In this document: one piece after another, positions 46,612 to 58,854 of the stretch
Position numbering within the stretch: position 1 is the stretch's first letter
How the letters are laid out: each line of letters starts with the position of its first letter
Assembly: GCA_009760885.1 (NCBI GenBank)
Contig: CM019693.1
Span: 46,940,751-47,004,750 of the forward strand
Length of the DNA: 64,000 nt
Direction of reading: 5' to 3'
Source: Achatina immaculata
Lineage: Eukaryota; Mollusca; Gastropoda; Stylommatophora; Achatinidae
Translations under genes and position numbers: made by a program
Notes under the pieces: generated by a model
Database searches by the model: none
What the model was told of the DNA's origin: nothing
The model's input: the letters and a program-made list of their open reading frames with translations, nothing else

Positions 46612-47770
46612 GGTAATTTATTAATATACTAAGTGTAGACACAAACTGACATATTTGATTTTGAATTGCACAAATACTACCAGATAGATCAAAACGTGAC
46701 TGAAATAAAGAGTGTGGGGGAAGAATGGAAGGGAAGGAAGCAGTTGGATGGCAAGAGATGATGATAAAAGAAGTCAGTGTCTCATGCAGAGAAATAATCA
46801 AATGTCTTTTGAGGTTCACTGACATAGACAAGCAATAGAACTTAATGCATGCCTTGCTTCACCTTCCAGGGAAGCCAGCATTTATTTGGTCTCCCCAGCA
46901 TATTAATAACTTTTAAATATAAACTCCCTAGCAGATTCAGTAACTTTTAAATATAAACTCCCCAGTAGATTCAATAACTTTTAAATATAAACTCCGCAGT
47001 AGATTCAATAACTTTTAAATATAAACTCCCCAGTAGATTCAATAATTTTAAATATAAACTTCCCAGTAGATTCAATAACTTTTAAATATAAACTCCGCAG
47101 TAGATTCAATAACTTTTAAATATAAACTTACAAGAGTTTACATTTTTTTCCAGTTTTTTTTTAAACATATTTTTCTTTCATTTCATTATTATCGTCATTT
47201 TCATTGACAGTGTTGTCACCAGCATTCTGATCCTCTTTATCACAATATCATTATTGGTGACAAAATGTCATCACTATCATTGCTTCACCATTGGTATTAT
47301 TATTAACATCATTGTAGCAGTTATCATCATCAATATTATCAATGCATCATTTTTTTAACTCACTGGGTATTTGATATTTCTTTATAGTATTACAAAAAAG
47401 AAGATGAAATGTATTCATTTTATTTTTATATCTGTCATTATCATTGTCAATATCATCATTATTATTATTTTCATTGGCAACATCATCATCATTATCATAA
47501 TTATAGTTTTCATAATTAATTATATCATTATGGTCACCATTATTGATATCATCATCACCACCATCATTATAAAAGTCATAATAAAATATAATTTATTATA
47601 ACCTTCTTAATCATTTATATTATTCAACATTTCACCTTTCTTTGTAACAGAGATAACAAATAATAACAAATTTACTTTTATTTTTGGCTTTGGTCATCTA
47701 CTAGCTTTGTTTGGCATTACATCTCATCATCACCACTTTTGCATTCATCAGTATCTTTGTTATCATCTTT
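46612..47770 (+). repeat. Tandem duplication III, first copy (1159 bp)
   Basis: It begins GGTAATTTATTAATATACTA and is followed directly by a second copy at 47771. Inside is a minisatellite of about 34 bp (TTCAATAACTTTTAAATATA then AACTCCCCAGTAGA, 46900-47130) and an ATT/ATC-rich stretch. No coding content was recognised. Confidence 0.9.
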
Positions 47771-48914
47771 GGTAATTTATTAATATACTAAGTGTAGACA
47801 CAAACTGACATATTTGATTTTGAATTGCACAAATACTACCAGATAGATCAAAACGTGACTGAAATAAAGAGTGTGGGGGAAGAATGGAAGGGAAGGAAGC
47901 AGTTGGATGGCAAGAGATGATGATAAAAGAAGTCAGTGTCTCATGCAGAGAAATAATCAAATGTCTTTTGAGGTTCACTGACATAGACAAGCAATAGAAC
48001 TTAATGCATGCCTTGCTTCACCTTCCAGGGAAGCCAGCATTTATTTGGTCTCCCCAGCATATTAATAACTTTTAAATATAAACTCCCTAGCAGATTCAGT
48101 AACTTTTAAATATAAACTCCCCAGTAGATTCAATAACTTTTAAATATAAACTCCGCAGTAGATTCAATAACTTTTAAATATAAACTCCCCAGTAGATTCA
48201 ATAATTTTAAATATAAACTTCCCAGTAGATTCAATAACTTTTAAATATAAACTCCGCAGTAGATTCAATAACTTTTAAATATAAACTTACAAGAGTTTAC
48301 ATTTTTTTCCAGTTTTTTTTTAAACATATTTTTCTTTCATTTCATTATTATCGTCATTTTCATTGACAGTGTTGTCACCAGCATTCTGATCCTCTTTATC
48401 ACAAATATCATTATTGGTGACAAAATGTCATCACTATCATTGCTTCACCATTGGTATTATTATTAACATCATTGTAGCAGTTATCATCATCAATATTATC
48501 AATGCATCATTTTTTTAACTCACTGGGTATTTGATATTTCTTTATAGTATTACAAAAAAGAAGATGAAATGTATTCATTTTATTTTTATATCTGTCATTA
48601 TCATTATTATTATTTTCATTGGCAACATCATCATCATTATCATAATTATAGTTTTCATAATTAATTATATCATTATGGTCACCATTATTGATATCATCAT
48701 CACCACCATCATTATAAAAGTCATAATAAAATATAATTTATTATAACCTTCTTAATCATTTATATTATTCAACATTTCACCTTTCTTTGTAACAGAGATA
48801 ACAAATAATAACAAATTTACTTTTATTTTTGGCTTTGGTCATCTACTAGCTTTGTTTGGCATTACATCTCATCATCACCACTTTTGCATTCATCAGTATC
48901 TTTGTTATCATCTT
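47771..48914 (+). repeat. Tandem duplication III, second copy
   Basis: Same as the first copy apart from a 14-bp gap near 48600 and single-base changes. It ends at ATCATCTTTG. Confidence 0.9.
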
Positions 48915-49084
48915 TGTTGTAACTATTATTATCTTCCTTGTCACTGTAATTTTTTTCATCTTTATATTCAGTTTCAGCATCATTTTATCATTGTGATTGT
49001 GATCCTGTCATTGTCATCTTCATCATCATTTTTCTTCATCAAAATCTTTTGCACTCCTTTAGCTTGTAGTAACATTCTCAATAG
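48915..49084. other. ATC/ATT-rich spacer
   Basis: Continuation of the low-complexity region. Nothing else recognised. Confidence 0.4.
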
Positions 49085-49385
49085 AGAAAAAACAGTATGC
49101 ACCTGCAGCCATGACAGTGAAGAAACAGCATGCGCCTGCAGCCATGACAGTGAAGAAACAGCATGCGCCTGCAGCCATGACAGTGAAGAAACAGCATGCG
49201 CCTGCAGCCATGACAGTGAAGAAACAGCATGCACCTGCGCCATGACAGTGAAGAAACAGCATGCGCCTGCAGCCATGACAGTGAAGAAACAGCATGCGCC
49301 TGCAGCCATGACAGTGAAGAAACAGCATGCACCTGCAGCCATGACAGTGAAGAAACGGCATGCACCTGCGCCATGACAGTGAAGC
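49085..49385. repeat. 33-bp minisatellite, about 9 units
   Basis: The unit is ATGACAGTGAAGAAACAGCA then TGCGCCTGCAGCC. Being a multiple of three, it keeps most frames open on both strands (for example HAPAAMTVKKQ repeated). GC-rich compared with its surroundings. No flanking gene supports translation. Confidence 0.93.
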
Positions 49386-49949
49386 TCTGCAGATCCAAAG
49401 GACCAACAGACCTTCAAATGAACTTCAAAACTAGCACTGTGAGATATTGTTACCTTTAGCTGATACTGATAAATTGTAACAGAGATATCAAACTGTGAAG
49501 GAAAGACATCTGTCAAACTATCAGGACATAACAAGGACAGAGCAACCTAGAGCTACATTAGGAAATTTGCCACCATAAAGGATTTTTAATTAATTTTTCC
49601 CTCACCATTCTGGCTGTGGCATGAGTAGAATTTTTTTTTTTTTAAATTTCATTAATACTTAATTTTTTTGTTGGGAGGGGAAATGTTTTTGATTTTTGAT
49701 AATATAAATAAACTGGTTGCCTTAATCAGTGACCTCTAAAACTTTTGGTTTTACTTTTTAAAAATTTTGTTAGTAATTTATCGGTAATTGTCAGTTAATG
49801 CTATCACTGGATTACTTAAAATGGTTATTTCCTGTAAATGGATTAAAAAAGATGATTATGTAGTGCAGTAAGAATATACAACATTCACAATAAATTAAAA
49901 AGCCAATTACTTTCACAGAATATTACATCAGTCATTTTCACAAGATATT
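49386..49949. other. No feature recognised
   Basis: AT-rich unique sequence ending with CAAGATATT, the left target-site duplication of LINE-B. Confidence 0.4.
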
Positions 49950-50572
49950 CATTCATTCATTCATTCATTCCTTTGCATGTCCCTTGAGGAACTTTGCCTC
50001 CCAAACAGCACTCCTGTAGGCCTCTTGGTTGTGAGCAAGATGGCCTGCTGCTGCTGCATCCATTTCCAGATCATCAACGATGTCTTGCAGCCATCTTCGT
50101 TTCGGTCTTCCTCTTTTTCTTTTTCCCATTATGTATCCTTCCAATACGGTCTTCTCTAAATTATCATGACGTTTAATGTGTCCAAAATATTTAAGTTTTC
50201 TCTCTTTAATCCTCTTTACTAGCCAGCCTTCTTCAATATTAAGCTCTTGTAGTATAGATATATTTGTTCTTTTTTGTGCCCACGATATGTGGAGAACTCT
50301 TCTATAGCATTTACATTCAAAGGCATTTATGTGTTTCTCAGCTGTTTTGTTAAGTGTCCAGGTCTCACAGGCATATGTTGCGATGGGAAAGATGCATGCC
50401 CTTAAAAATCTTATTTTTGTGGTTCTGTCTGCTCCTCTCCACAGATTCTTTATTTGTTTTACTTTCTGAAGAGCAATAGATGTCCTCCTTTTAATTTCCC
50501 TCATTGTATCTCCATTATTAGTTAGTAGTGATCCAAGATATTCAAAACTCTCCACTTCTTCCAGTTTTTCCT
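49950..50572 (-). mobile_element. LINE-B, 5'-truncated copy (ORF of 196 codons)
   Basis: CAAGATATT at 49941-49949 and 50573-50581 is the target-site duplication. The ORF 50555-49965 (MESFEYLGSLLTNNGDTMRE to KFLKGHAKE) is the intact LINE-B C-terminal region without RT catalytic motifs. The ATTC tail abuts the duplication. Confidence 0.93.
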
Positions 50573-50581
50573 CAAGATATT

Positions 50582-51429
50582 ACAAATCAAATACAACTGA
50601 CAGTTTACAACTACATAACTTCTCAAAAAAAGGAATATTTAATTTGAAATCTTTTATTCTGAATGCACATATAAGATTTTTAAAGTTTGCTAAATTTTAT
50701 GAATATTACACTTAAATTAAACAGCAGAATACAAACCATATATGCATGGCAATCCCTGGATTATGAATGAATTCTTGCAAGACGAAAAAGATGTCTACTG
50801 TAATATTGTGGGAGGCAAGACAAGAAGATGTCCACTGTAATATTGTGGGATGCAAGACAAGAAGATGTCCATTGTAATATTTTGCATACAAGACGTCTAC
50901 TGGTTGAATAACACACTATACATGACAGGTCAAAATGACATGCGTAGAAGACACACATATAACTGTCAGAGTGCAGATAGCCCAACCACTGCAGAGCATC
51001 TGTTCGAATCTGGATAGACACTCCCTTCATCTTTTCTCAATCACTTTATTATTCCCAATTTAGTTTTAATCACACTTGTTCTAGTTTTCTTTGATGCATC
51101 ACATTTACATTTTAGTGCCATTGTTACGAGGGTAAGAACAACAACAAGAAACCAGATATGTTAACATACACAAGACATGTTAACATACACAAGACATTTT
51201 AACATACACAAGACATGTTAACAGCAACGTGGTCTGACTGAGAAGAATGACATTTTTGTCCTGCCTCAGGCCCACAAGCCATTTGTTGACATGTATCACT
51301 TTTACTTTTTTTTTTTTTCAGTTATGAACCAGTGTTATGTGACTTGAAATCTTAATACAGCAGGCCTTATGGGGGTTGGTTCATAACTATAGGTTGTATA
51401 TAAGCTGACATTTGTAACTGAGGTACTGC
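50582..51429. other. No gene recognised
   Basis: Unique sequence with three units of a roughly 39-bp repeat (AAGATGTCCACTGTAATATT) at 50785-50885 and short repeats of ACATACACAAGACATGTTA at 51165-51225. Confidence 0.5.
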
Positions 51430-51654
51430 CAGTATTTGAATAAAAAACAAGAACTGCTGACACGTAAATATGATACAAATGCTAGAAAAACTTAATATGG
51501 ATGGCAAAGATATGAGATTTATAAAAAATATGTACTGAAATAAAAAAACAGCAATAACAGTGAACAGTGAGTGTCAGGATGTACAACAAAATATAAGACA
51601 AGGATGTCACCTGACCTATTCTCATTATACAGTGAAAACATCATGGGGTATAAG

Positions 51655-52453
51655 TATAACAGAATTTACTATACCTGGCGCCAACTAAAGTAGTGTTGCG
51701 CCGTACTAAAACAGTTTCTTCTTATAAATTTCTTCTTGTTGTTGGTGTTCTAAAACCACCTAATTTTCTATATTATACACTGAGAAAATACAACAAGACA
51801 CCCAGGCTTCCAACTCCACAGAATAATACAGATACAACAACTTAAACATCACTTGGCAGTCTTCTAACCAAAACAAACTGGTCAACAATGAGAATTCCAA
51901 CAAGCCAATTGGTGTAGTTATATCTTCAGACAACACACATTTATTAATGGACAAAATGAGGGGTGAAATCATGATGATGGGAATGTAGCCATCAGGCTGA
52001 ACAAAATTCACAGTAACAAATGCCCGGCGTGAGAGAACTCTACGCCTTATGGGCGAAAACCTTACAATGTCCTATACACATAAAATCATACTCACAACAT
52101 TCCACCTAAAACCTCAGCCATCAAGAAACCTAATTCCTCCAACTACCAACAAATTGCCACTGCTAGAAACTCTTCCTAAATGAGATTCCATCTACATCAA
52201 AACTACTAAGGTTCTTCCTACCACACAAACAAGTAAGGCTCCTGCTACAACAAACAAGTAAGGCTCTCCCTTTTACTAAATCGTGAGTGGTTTTTATACT
52301 ATCCCTATCCACTCAGTTTTCTCCATGCTGCACGCTTTTCCCAAGACCCCTGCTCAATGGTCTCAACCAACCTACCTCTCAAACAAGGGTACTCACTCTA
52401 TTAATTATTTCCTAAATACCAATCCTGGTTATAACCCCTAGCCTATACTGCTA
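51655..52453. mobile_element. Unidentified 799-bp insertion (solo LTR or non-autonomous transposon)
   Basis: It splits the first satellite unit and is flanked by TATAAG at 51649-51654 and 52454-52459. The ends TATAACAG and CTGCTATA form a short imperfect inverted repeat. On the - strand it has a TATA-like GATAGTATAAAAACC and AATAAATG in the order of an LTR. TGGCGCCAAC lies near the + strand left end. No coding capacity. Confidence 0.55.
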
Positions 52454-54215
52454 TATAAGACAAGGGTGTCACCTAACCTATTCTCATTATACAGTGAAAA
52501 CATAATGAGGTATAAGACAAGGGTGTCACCTGACCTATTCTCATTATACAGTGAAAACATAATGAGGTATAAGACAAGGGTGTCACCTAACCTATTCTCA
52601 TTATACAGTGAAAACATAATGGGGTATAAGACAAGGGTGTCACCTGACCTATTCTCATTATACAGTGAAAACATCATGGGGTAAAGGACAAAGGTGTCAT
52701 CTGACCTATTCTCATTATACAGTGAAAACATCATGGGGTATAAGACAAAGGTGTCATCTGACCTATTCTCATTATACAGTGAAAACATCATGGGGTATAA
52801 GACAAAGGTGTCATCTGACCTATTCTCATTATACAGTGAAAACATAATGAGGTATAAGACAAAGGTGTCACCTAACCTATTCTCATTATACAGTGAAAAC
52901 ATCATGGGGTATAAGACAAAGGTGTCACCTGACCTATTCTCATTATACAGTGAAAACATAATGAGGTATAAGACAAAGGTGTCATCTGACCTATTCTCAT
53001 TATACAGTGAAAACATAATGAGGTATAAGACAAAGGTGTCACCTGACCTATTCTCATTATACAGTGAAAACATAATGGGGTATAAGACAAAGGTGTCACC
53101 TGACCTATTCTCATTATACAGTGAAAACATAATGAGGTACAAGACAAAGGTGTCACCTGACCTATTCTCATTATACAGTGAAAACATAATGAGGTATAAG
53201 ACAAAGGTGTCACCTGACCTATTCTCATTATACAGTGAAAACATAATGAGGTATAAGACAAAGGTGTCACCTGACCTATTCTCATTATACAGTGAAAACA
53301 TAATGAGGTATAAGACAAAGGTGTCACCTGACCTATTCTCATTATACAGTGAAAACATAATGAGGTATAAGACAAAGGTGTCACCTGACCTATTCTCATT
53401 ATACAGTGAAAACATAATGAGGTATAAGACAAAGGTGTCACTTAACCTATTCTCATTATACAGTGAAAACATAATGAGGTATAAGACAAAGGTGTCACCT
53501 GACCTATTCTCATTATACAGTGAAAACATAATGGGGTATAAGACAAAGGTGTCACCTGACCTATTCTCATTATACAGTGAAAACATCATGGGGTATAAGA
53601 CAAAGGTGTCACCTGACCTATTCTCATTATACAGTGAAAACATAATGAGGTATAAGACAAGGGTGTCACCTGACCTATTCTCATTATACAGTGAAAACAT
53701 AATGAGTATAAGACAAAGGTGTCACCTAACCTATTCTCATTATACAGTGAAAACATAATGAGGTATAAGACAAAGGTGTCACCTGACCTATTCTCATTAT
53801 ACAGTGAAAACATAATGAGGTATAAGACAAAGGTGTCATCTGACCTATTCTCATTATACAGTGAAAACATAATGAGGTATAAGACAAAGGTGTCACCTGA
53901 CCTATTCTCATTATACAGTGAAAACATAATGAGGTATAAGACAAAGGTGTCACCTGGCCTATTCTCATTATACAGTGAAAACATAATGGGGTATAAGACA
54001 AAGGTGTCACCTGACCTATTCTCATTATACAGTGAAAACATCATGGGGTATAAGACAAAGGTGTCACCTGACCTATTCTCATTATACAGTGAAAACATCA
54101 TGGGGTATAAGACAAAGGTGTCACCTGACCTATTCTCATTATACAGTGAAAACATCATGGGGTATAAGACAAAGGTGTCACCTGACCTATTCTCATTATA
54201 CAGTGAAAACATCGC
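52454..54215. repeat. 57-bp minisatellite derived from an RT motif, about 31 units
   Basis: Each unit encodes on the + strand VSPDLFSLYSENIMRYKTK, recognisably the LINE palm motif QGC-LSP-LF-LY-ENIM. Fifty-seven is 19 codons, so the frame stays open for hundreds of codons on both strands (52694-53758 +, 53700-52438 -). Units differ by single bases, such as ATAATGAGG versus ATCATGGGG. Confidence 0.93.
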
Positions 54216-54879
54216 GGTGGGCAATAAAATTTTAAAGTAATACTAAATGGGAGGTCATATTATCAACAATATGAGATATGGGGAAGACACTGTTCTAACA
54301 GCAGAAAGTGAAAGCATTTTGTGGAAAGCTAGTGAACAAGATTACTGAATATAGCAATGAAAGAGGTTTAGAGCTAAACAGCAGCAAAGCAGAAACATTG
54401 CTAATGTAAGAAAAGAATATACATACGAAAGTACAACATTCTTTCAAATGGGAAGACACTGACACAAGTAAATAAATTCAGTTACCTCAGAACAAGTCAT
54501 GGCAAGTGCACAAATAAAATTATAAAAGGTAGGCCAAAAGCAGCCTTTAATGACATGAAGAAGATACTAACAGATAAGAATATGTCCCTAAAAGTGAGGA
54601 GAAGAGTATTTCTACACAATATAGAGCCAATATAGCTATGTGGTTATGAAACTTGGACAATTAACACAAAGTTGATACAGAAATTGGAAGCAACAGATAC
54701 GTTATTTTGGAGAAAAATGCAACAAATACCTTGAATAGATGGGAAAAAAATGTAGTGATGCTCGAAGAAGTTTCAGAACAACTAAAACTCATCAAAATGA
54801 TAAGAAAAAGACAGCAAAAATCTCTTGAACATTCCATGAGAAGACAGAAGTTAAAGAACTTGGTAATGACTGGAAAATT

Positions 54880-55400
54880 CAATTCAATTCAAGTGCCATG
54901 TGATGTGGCGTAGGCGATCATTTCTCTCCACAATTCACTGTCTTTAGACTTGATTATGAGATCTACTGGTGACTTTCTTCCTAGCCATACAGTAACTTTT
55001 CTCTCTGTCTTTTTCTGTCTCTTCTTCCTTCAATTTTTCCAGTTGCCACAGTGTGTTCCAATTTTCCTCTTCTCAGGAAATGTCCTATAAATCTCGGTTG
55101 TCTGCCTATGGTCATTGCTATAATTTACTTTTTAACTCCAGCTTCTCTTAAGACTTCTTCATTGGTTTTCTTGGTTGTCCATGGTGCCTTCAACATCCTT
55201 CTTATAAACCACATCTCCATTGGCCTCCATTTCTCGCTGTACTCTTATTCATAGACCATGCTTCACACCCATAAAATAAAATTGGCTTGATGTAACATTT
55301 AAGTACTCAGAATCTTGTTTCCATTGATATGGATCGGTTGCGCAAGATGTGTCTCATTGTCTGGAATGCTGACTTGGCCTGAGCATGTCTGCTTTTTATC
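54880..55400 (-). mobile_element. LINE 3' fragment, decayed
   Basis: The - strand has broken LINE C-terminal similarity (TTKKTNEEVLREAGVKK-like and GRQPRFIGHFLRRGK-like segments). It starts with a tail of GAATTGAATTG. It is inserted in or next to the LINE-E remnant. Confidence 0.6.
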
Positions 55401-55429
55401 CTGAAAAAAAAACTGGAAAATTAAGAAGG

Positions 55430-56955
55430 CCAAAAAGAACAATTTTGGAATTGCATAGACTTCATAATGAATAAATGCTGCACAAGTAAAATGGGCATTG
55501 ACTGGGTACATGAGACCTAACTAGAAGATCTTGATTTTGCTGATGACAACTCTTATCAGTAATAATGTGAATTCCATGCAAGAAAAAACAGATAGCCTGT
55601 CTTCACTGGCTAGCGAAACAGAACTTGAAATCAACAAGGACAAAACAAAAATAATGAAAATTCCCATTAATCAAAAGTGAAAAATTCACCTAGAAGGGAC
55701 AGATATTGAAGAAGTCAATCAATTTGCATACCTTGGCAGCTACATAGACCAGGATGGTTACACCAGAAAGGAAGTTAGAATTGCAAAAGCAGCATTGATC
55801 TTCAAGAATCTTGAGAACATATAGCATTCAAAAGTTATAAGCACAAAAACTAAGTTAAGACTATTCAATTTAAATGTAATATCCGCCCTCATTTATGCAT
55901 GTGAAAGCTGGAAAACAACTAAAGATATAGACAAGAAATTAGACTCTTTTGAAAACAAATGCCTCAGGAAAATACTCAGCATCAAGTGGAACGAATTCAA
56001 AAACAATGCAGAGATAAGACAGATGACTGAACAACAACCAGTCTCATGGGTGATCAGGAAAAGGAGATGGACATATGTTGGTCGTGTGATGAGAAGAAAC
56101 AGTCAGAGAATCCCAAAACAAGCTATCAAGTGGAACACAACAGGCCGAAGAAAAAGAGGCAGACCATGTGAAAGAGGACAATGTTAAGAGAGGCCAAATT
56201 AATAGGCATACAATCCCTTGATGAGGTTGAAGGGCTCGCTGAAGACATGAAAAATAGGCAAACTACCTTGTGAGCAACTGAAATATGTATCAATGAGGAA
56301 AAACTGGAAGAAGTGGAGAGTTTTGAATATCTTGGATCACTACTAACTAATAATGGAGATACAATGAGGGAAATTAAAAGGAGGACATCTATTGCTCTTC
56401 AGAAAGTAAAACAAATAAAGAATCTGTGGAGAGGAGCAGACAGAACCACAAAAATAAGATTTTTAAGGGCATGCATCTTTCCCATCGCAACATATGCCTG
56501 TGAGACCTGGACACTTAACAAAACAGCTGAGAAGCACATAAATGCCTTTGAATGTAAATGCTATAGAAGAGTTCTCCAAATATCGTGGACACAAAAAAGA
56601 ACAAATATATCTATACTACAAGAGCTTAATATTGAAGAAGGCTGGCTAGTAAAGAGGATTAAAGAGAGAAAACTTAAATATTTTGGCCACATTAAACGTC
56701 ATGATAATTTAGAGAAGACCGTATTGGAAGGATACATAATGGGAAAAAGAAAAAGAGGAAGACCGAAACGAAGATGGCTGCAAGACATCGTTGATGATCT
56801 GGAAATGGATGCAGCAGCAGCAGGCCATCTTGCTCACAACCGAGAGGCCTACAGGAGTGCTGTTTGGGAGGCAAAGTTCCGCAAGGAACATGCAAAGGAA
56901 TGAATGAATGAACCTTGTGAGACCTATGTGACGTTTAATGGCACGGGAAGGATAT
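55430..56955 (+). mobile_element. LINE-C, 5'-truncated, interrupted by LINE-B
   Basis: FGIAIDFIMNKCC, LEDLDFADD, FAYLGSYIDQDGYTRKEV, DSFENKCLRKIL and KRRWTYVGRVMRRNSQ are seen in changing frames. The 3' tail GGCACGGGAAGGATATAAGA is at 56939-56958. LINE-B sits between 56275 and 56911. Confidence 0.88.
56275..56911 (+). mobile_element. LINE-B, 5'-truncated copy inside LINE-C
   Basis: ACCTTGTGAG at 56265-56274 and 56912-56921 is the target-site duplication, and LINE-C coding is restored across it. The ORF 56313-56903 (MESFEYLGSL to RKEHAKE) is intact, followed by the ATTC-type tail (GAATGAATGAATGA). This dates LINE-B after LINE-C at this site. Confidence 0.94.
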
Positions 56956-56959
56956 AAGA

Positions 56960-57520
56960 TAAGTTGGTTCTCAGCTATCAGTACTGTGTGGTCAGCATAC
57001 TGAAGTTTGTTAATATTGTATCTTATTAACCAGTCAGTGTCTTGATAGGGCTCTGGAATTTGCATCACGAGAATATAATTTTCTGTATTTTCTCCCTCAG
57101 TGTCTTGCATGGACGATCTCTACATCTGTTTCTCACAATTCTTAGTGTGAATGTTTTCTGTGGTATACTGTTTGAACATAGTAGTGCAACATGGCTAAAC
57201 CATTTAGTTCGTTGTTTCTCAAACCTTACCCTGATGGTGTCACTTCTGATTTCGTCTTCTCATGTTATCTTTAGCATTTTCTTCAAACATCTTATTTCTG
57301 TTGTGATGAATTTCCTTTTGTTTTTACCTGCCGTGTCTTACTTAGATAGTAGAGTTGGGAGGAAAACTGTCTTGTACAATGCTTTTTTGTTTCATTTGTG
57401 ACATATTTGTTTTTCAGTGAAGGTTTCAATTGTCCAGTGACCTGATTTGCTTTATGGCATCTGTTCTCAATCTCAGAATCAAGTTTTCCCAGAGGATGAC
57501 ATTGCACTACTCAGTTATTT
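56960..57520 (-). pseudogene. Old LINE RT remnant, first part
   Basis: The - strand reads NKLQYADHTVLIAENQL, a decayed YADD motif. The rest is poorly preserved. It probably belongs with the fragment at 57800-58850. Confidence 0.5.
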
Positions 57521-57525
57521 GAAAT

Positions 57526-57795
57526 GGCCTGGTTAGCTGAGTGGTTAGGCACTCTGGTGGTATCAGGTTCAAGTCCCAGAAGTGGGATTTTTTTAATACA
57601 CATAAAAAAAGCCCTGAGTTCCACTCAGCCTCTAAAAATGGGTACCAGAGAAATGTGGGAAGGTAAATGCAGCCAGGCGTGATATGACCAAAGTATGCTT
57701 TCATGTGCTGATTTTATTGGAAATATAGGCCTAATACTGTATCTCCAATATGCCTTAATGGCATGGAAACAGGAATTTTACCTTTTACTTTAAGT
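57526..57795 (+). mobile_element. tRNA-derived SINE
   Basis: Head TTAGCTGAGTGGTTAGGC (box A) and GGTTCAAGTCCC (box B). Body CAGCCAGGCGTGATATGACC and GGAAATATAGGCCTAATACT. It matches the SINE at 34805 throughout, with point changes. Confidence 0.87.
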
Positions 57796-57799
57796 ATTT

Positions 57800-58850
57800 G
57801 AAATGCTTCACTTGCTTCAAAGACTGACTGTCCAGGCATATAATTTTTGGGAGCTCTTCTCTGGTAATGGTCATGACTTCCATATTTTTCAGAACTGATT
57901 TTCATGTTACGATTTTTTACATCCCCTGCTAAGTTATACATGTTCTGTTGTAAGTCTTTCCCTGATGTGACTCTAAGTAACTGGCTATCAGCAAAAAAGA
58001 ATTCATTTACATTCTACCTACTGGGTATGTTTTCTGAGGGGTATTGTAAATTTACCAGCATTTTTCTTGTATCAAGCAGTTTTGTAGTAGAATTTTTACT
58101 ATGCAAGTTAACCTTTTCAGATGTTAATGTCCATATGACAAGTAAGGAGATAGTACGCAGCTCTGCCTCACTCTAGATTTTATGTTGAATGGTTTGGAGT
58201 GTCCTGATTTTGTTATAACCACACATTAGCTGCTTTCTTATAATTTGTTTTGATCAAGTTGATTAGATGTGCTCTTACTATTAGTTGTAAGATTTCCCAC
58301 AGTTTGCATCTATCTGCTCTATTGAATGCTTTTACTGATCTACATAGGCTAAGTACAACACCTGTTCATATTCAGCTAATTTTTCTGTTCGCTATTTTAA
58401 GTAGAAGATGGCATGAGTAAAGTTCTGTTTTTCCTAAATCTCATCTGAGTTTCATTTAACTGTGTTTTAATTGGCCAGTCTTTTCTCTAGCATCTTGCAG
58501 AATATTTTTCCGGTAAGGCTTAGTTGTGAGATGCTCTGTATTGGTTGTAGTCCCATTTAATGCCTTTTTTATGTGTCCAAACTGGGAGTAATTATAGCAT
58601 TTCCCCAGAACTGCAGTGTTTCTTGTTTTTCCCATACTGTGGTGTAGAATCTGTGAAGCCAAGCTATTTCAACTTTTTTTTGTTTGGTATTCCATCACAT
58701 CTTGAAGCTTTCATTGGGGCCTTTTGGGATGACTTCTCTGGCTTCAGTTGGAAGTATATCTGGTTCAGGTCCTATGATTGTGTTGTTATCTTGGTGTTGA
58801 CAGTACACTGAGTAGCTTTCCAAAGTATTGTCTCCACCTCTTTAATACAA
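57800..58850 (-). pseudogene. Old LINE RT remnant, second part
   Basis: The - strand retains KAFNRADRCKLWEIL (RT motif with an altered aspartate) and NMEVMTITREELPKI-like sequence among stops. Too decayed to assign to a family. Confidence 0.5.
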
Positions 58851-58854
58851 TCTC

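Larger units (their letters stand above)
51430..54890 (+). pseudogene. LINE-E-like reverse transcriptase remnant with internal satellite expansion
   Basis: The left flank encodes MLEKLNMDGKDMRFIKNMY then IRQGCHL and LFSLYSENIM, the RT palm motif. The right flank (54245 onwards) encodes NNMRYGEDTVLTAES, an altered YADD, then thumb and C-terminal pieces (NKFSYLRTSH, CGYETWTINTK). Between them the palm motif is multiplied in tandem and a 799-bp element is inserted. Many stops. Confidence 0.75.

Noticed and set aside
48852..49534. Cysteine-rich repeat proteins (HDSEETACAC repeats)
   Set aside because: They are alternative frames of the 33-bp minisatellite, not supported by splice sites or conservation.
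52438..53758. Long ORFs on both strands (420 and 354 codons) as repetitive proteins
   Set aside because: They exist only because a 57-bp (19-codon) satellite has no stops. The unit is a fossil RT motif, and there is no promoter, start context or flanking coding sequence.
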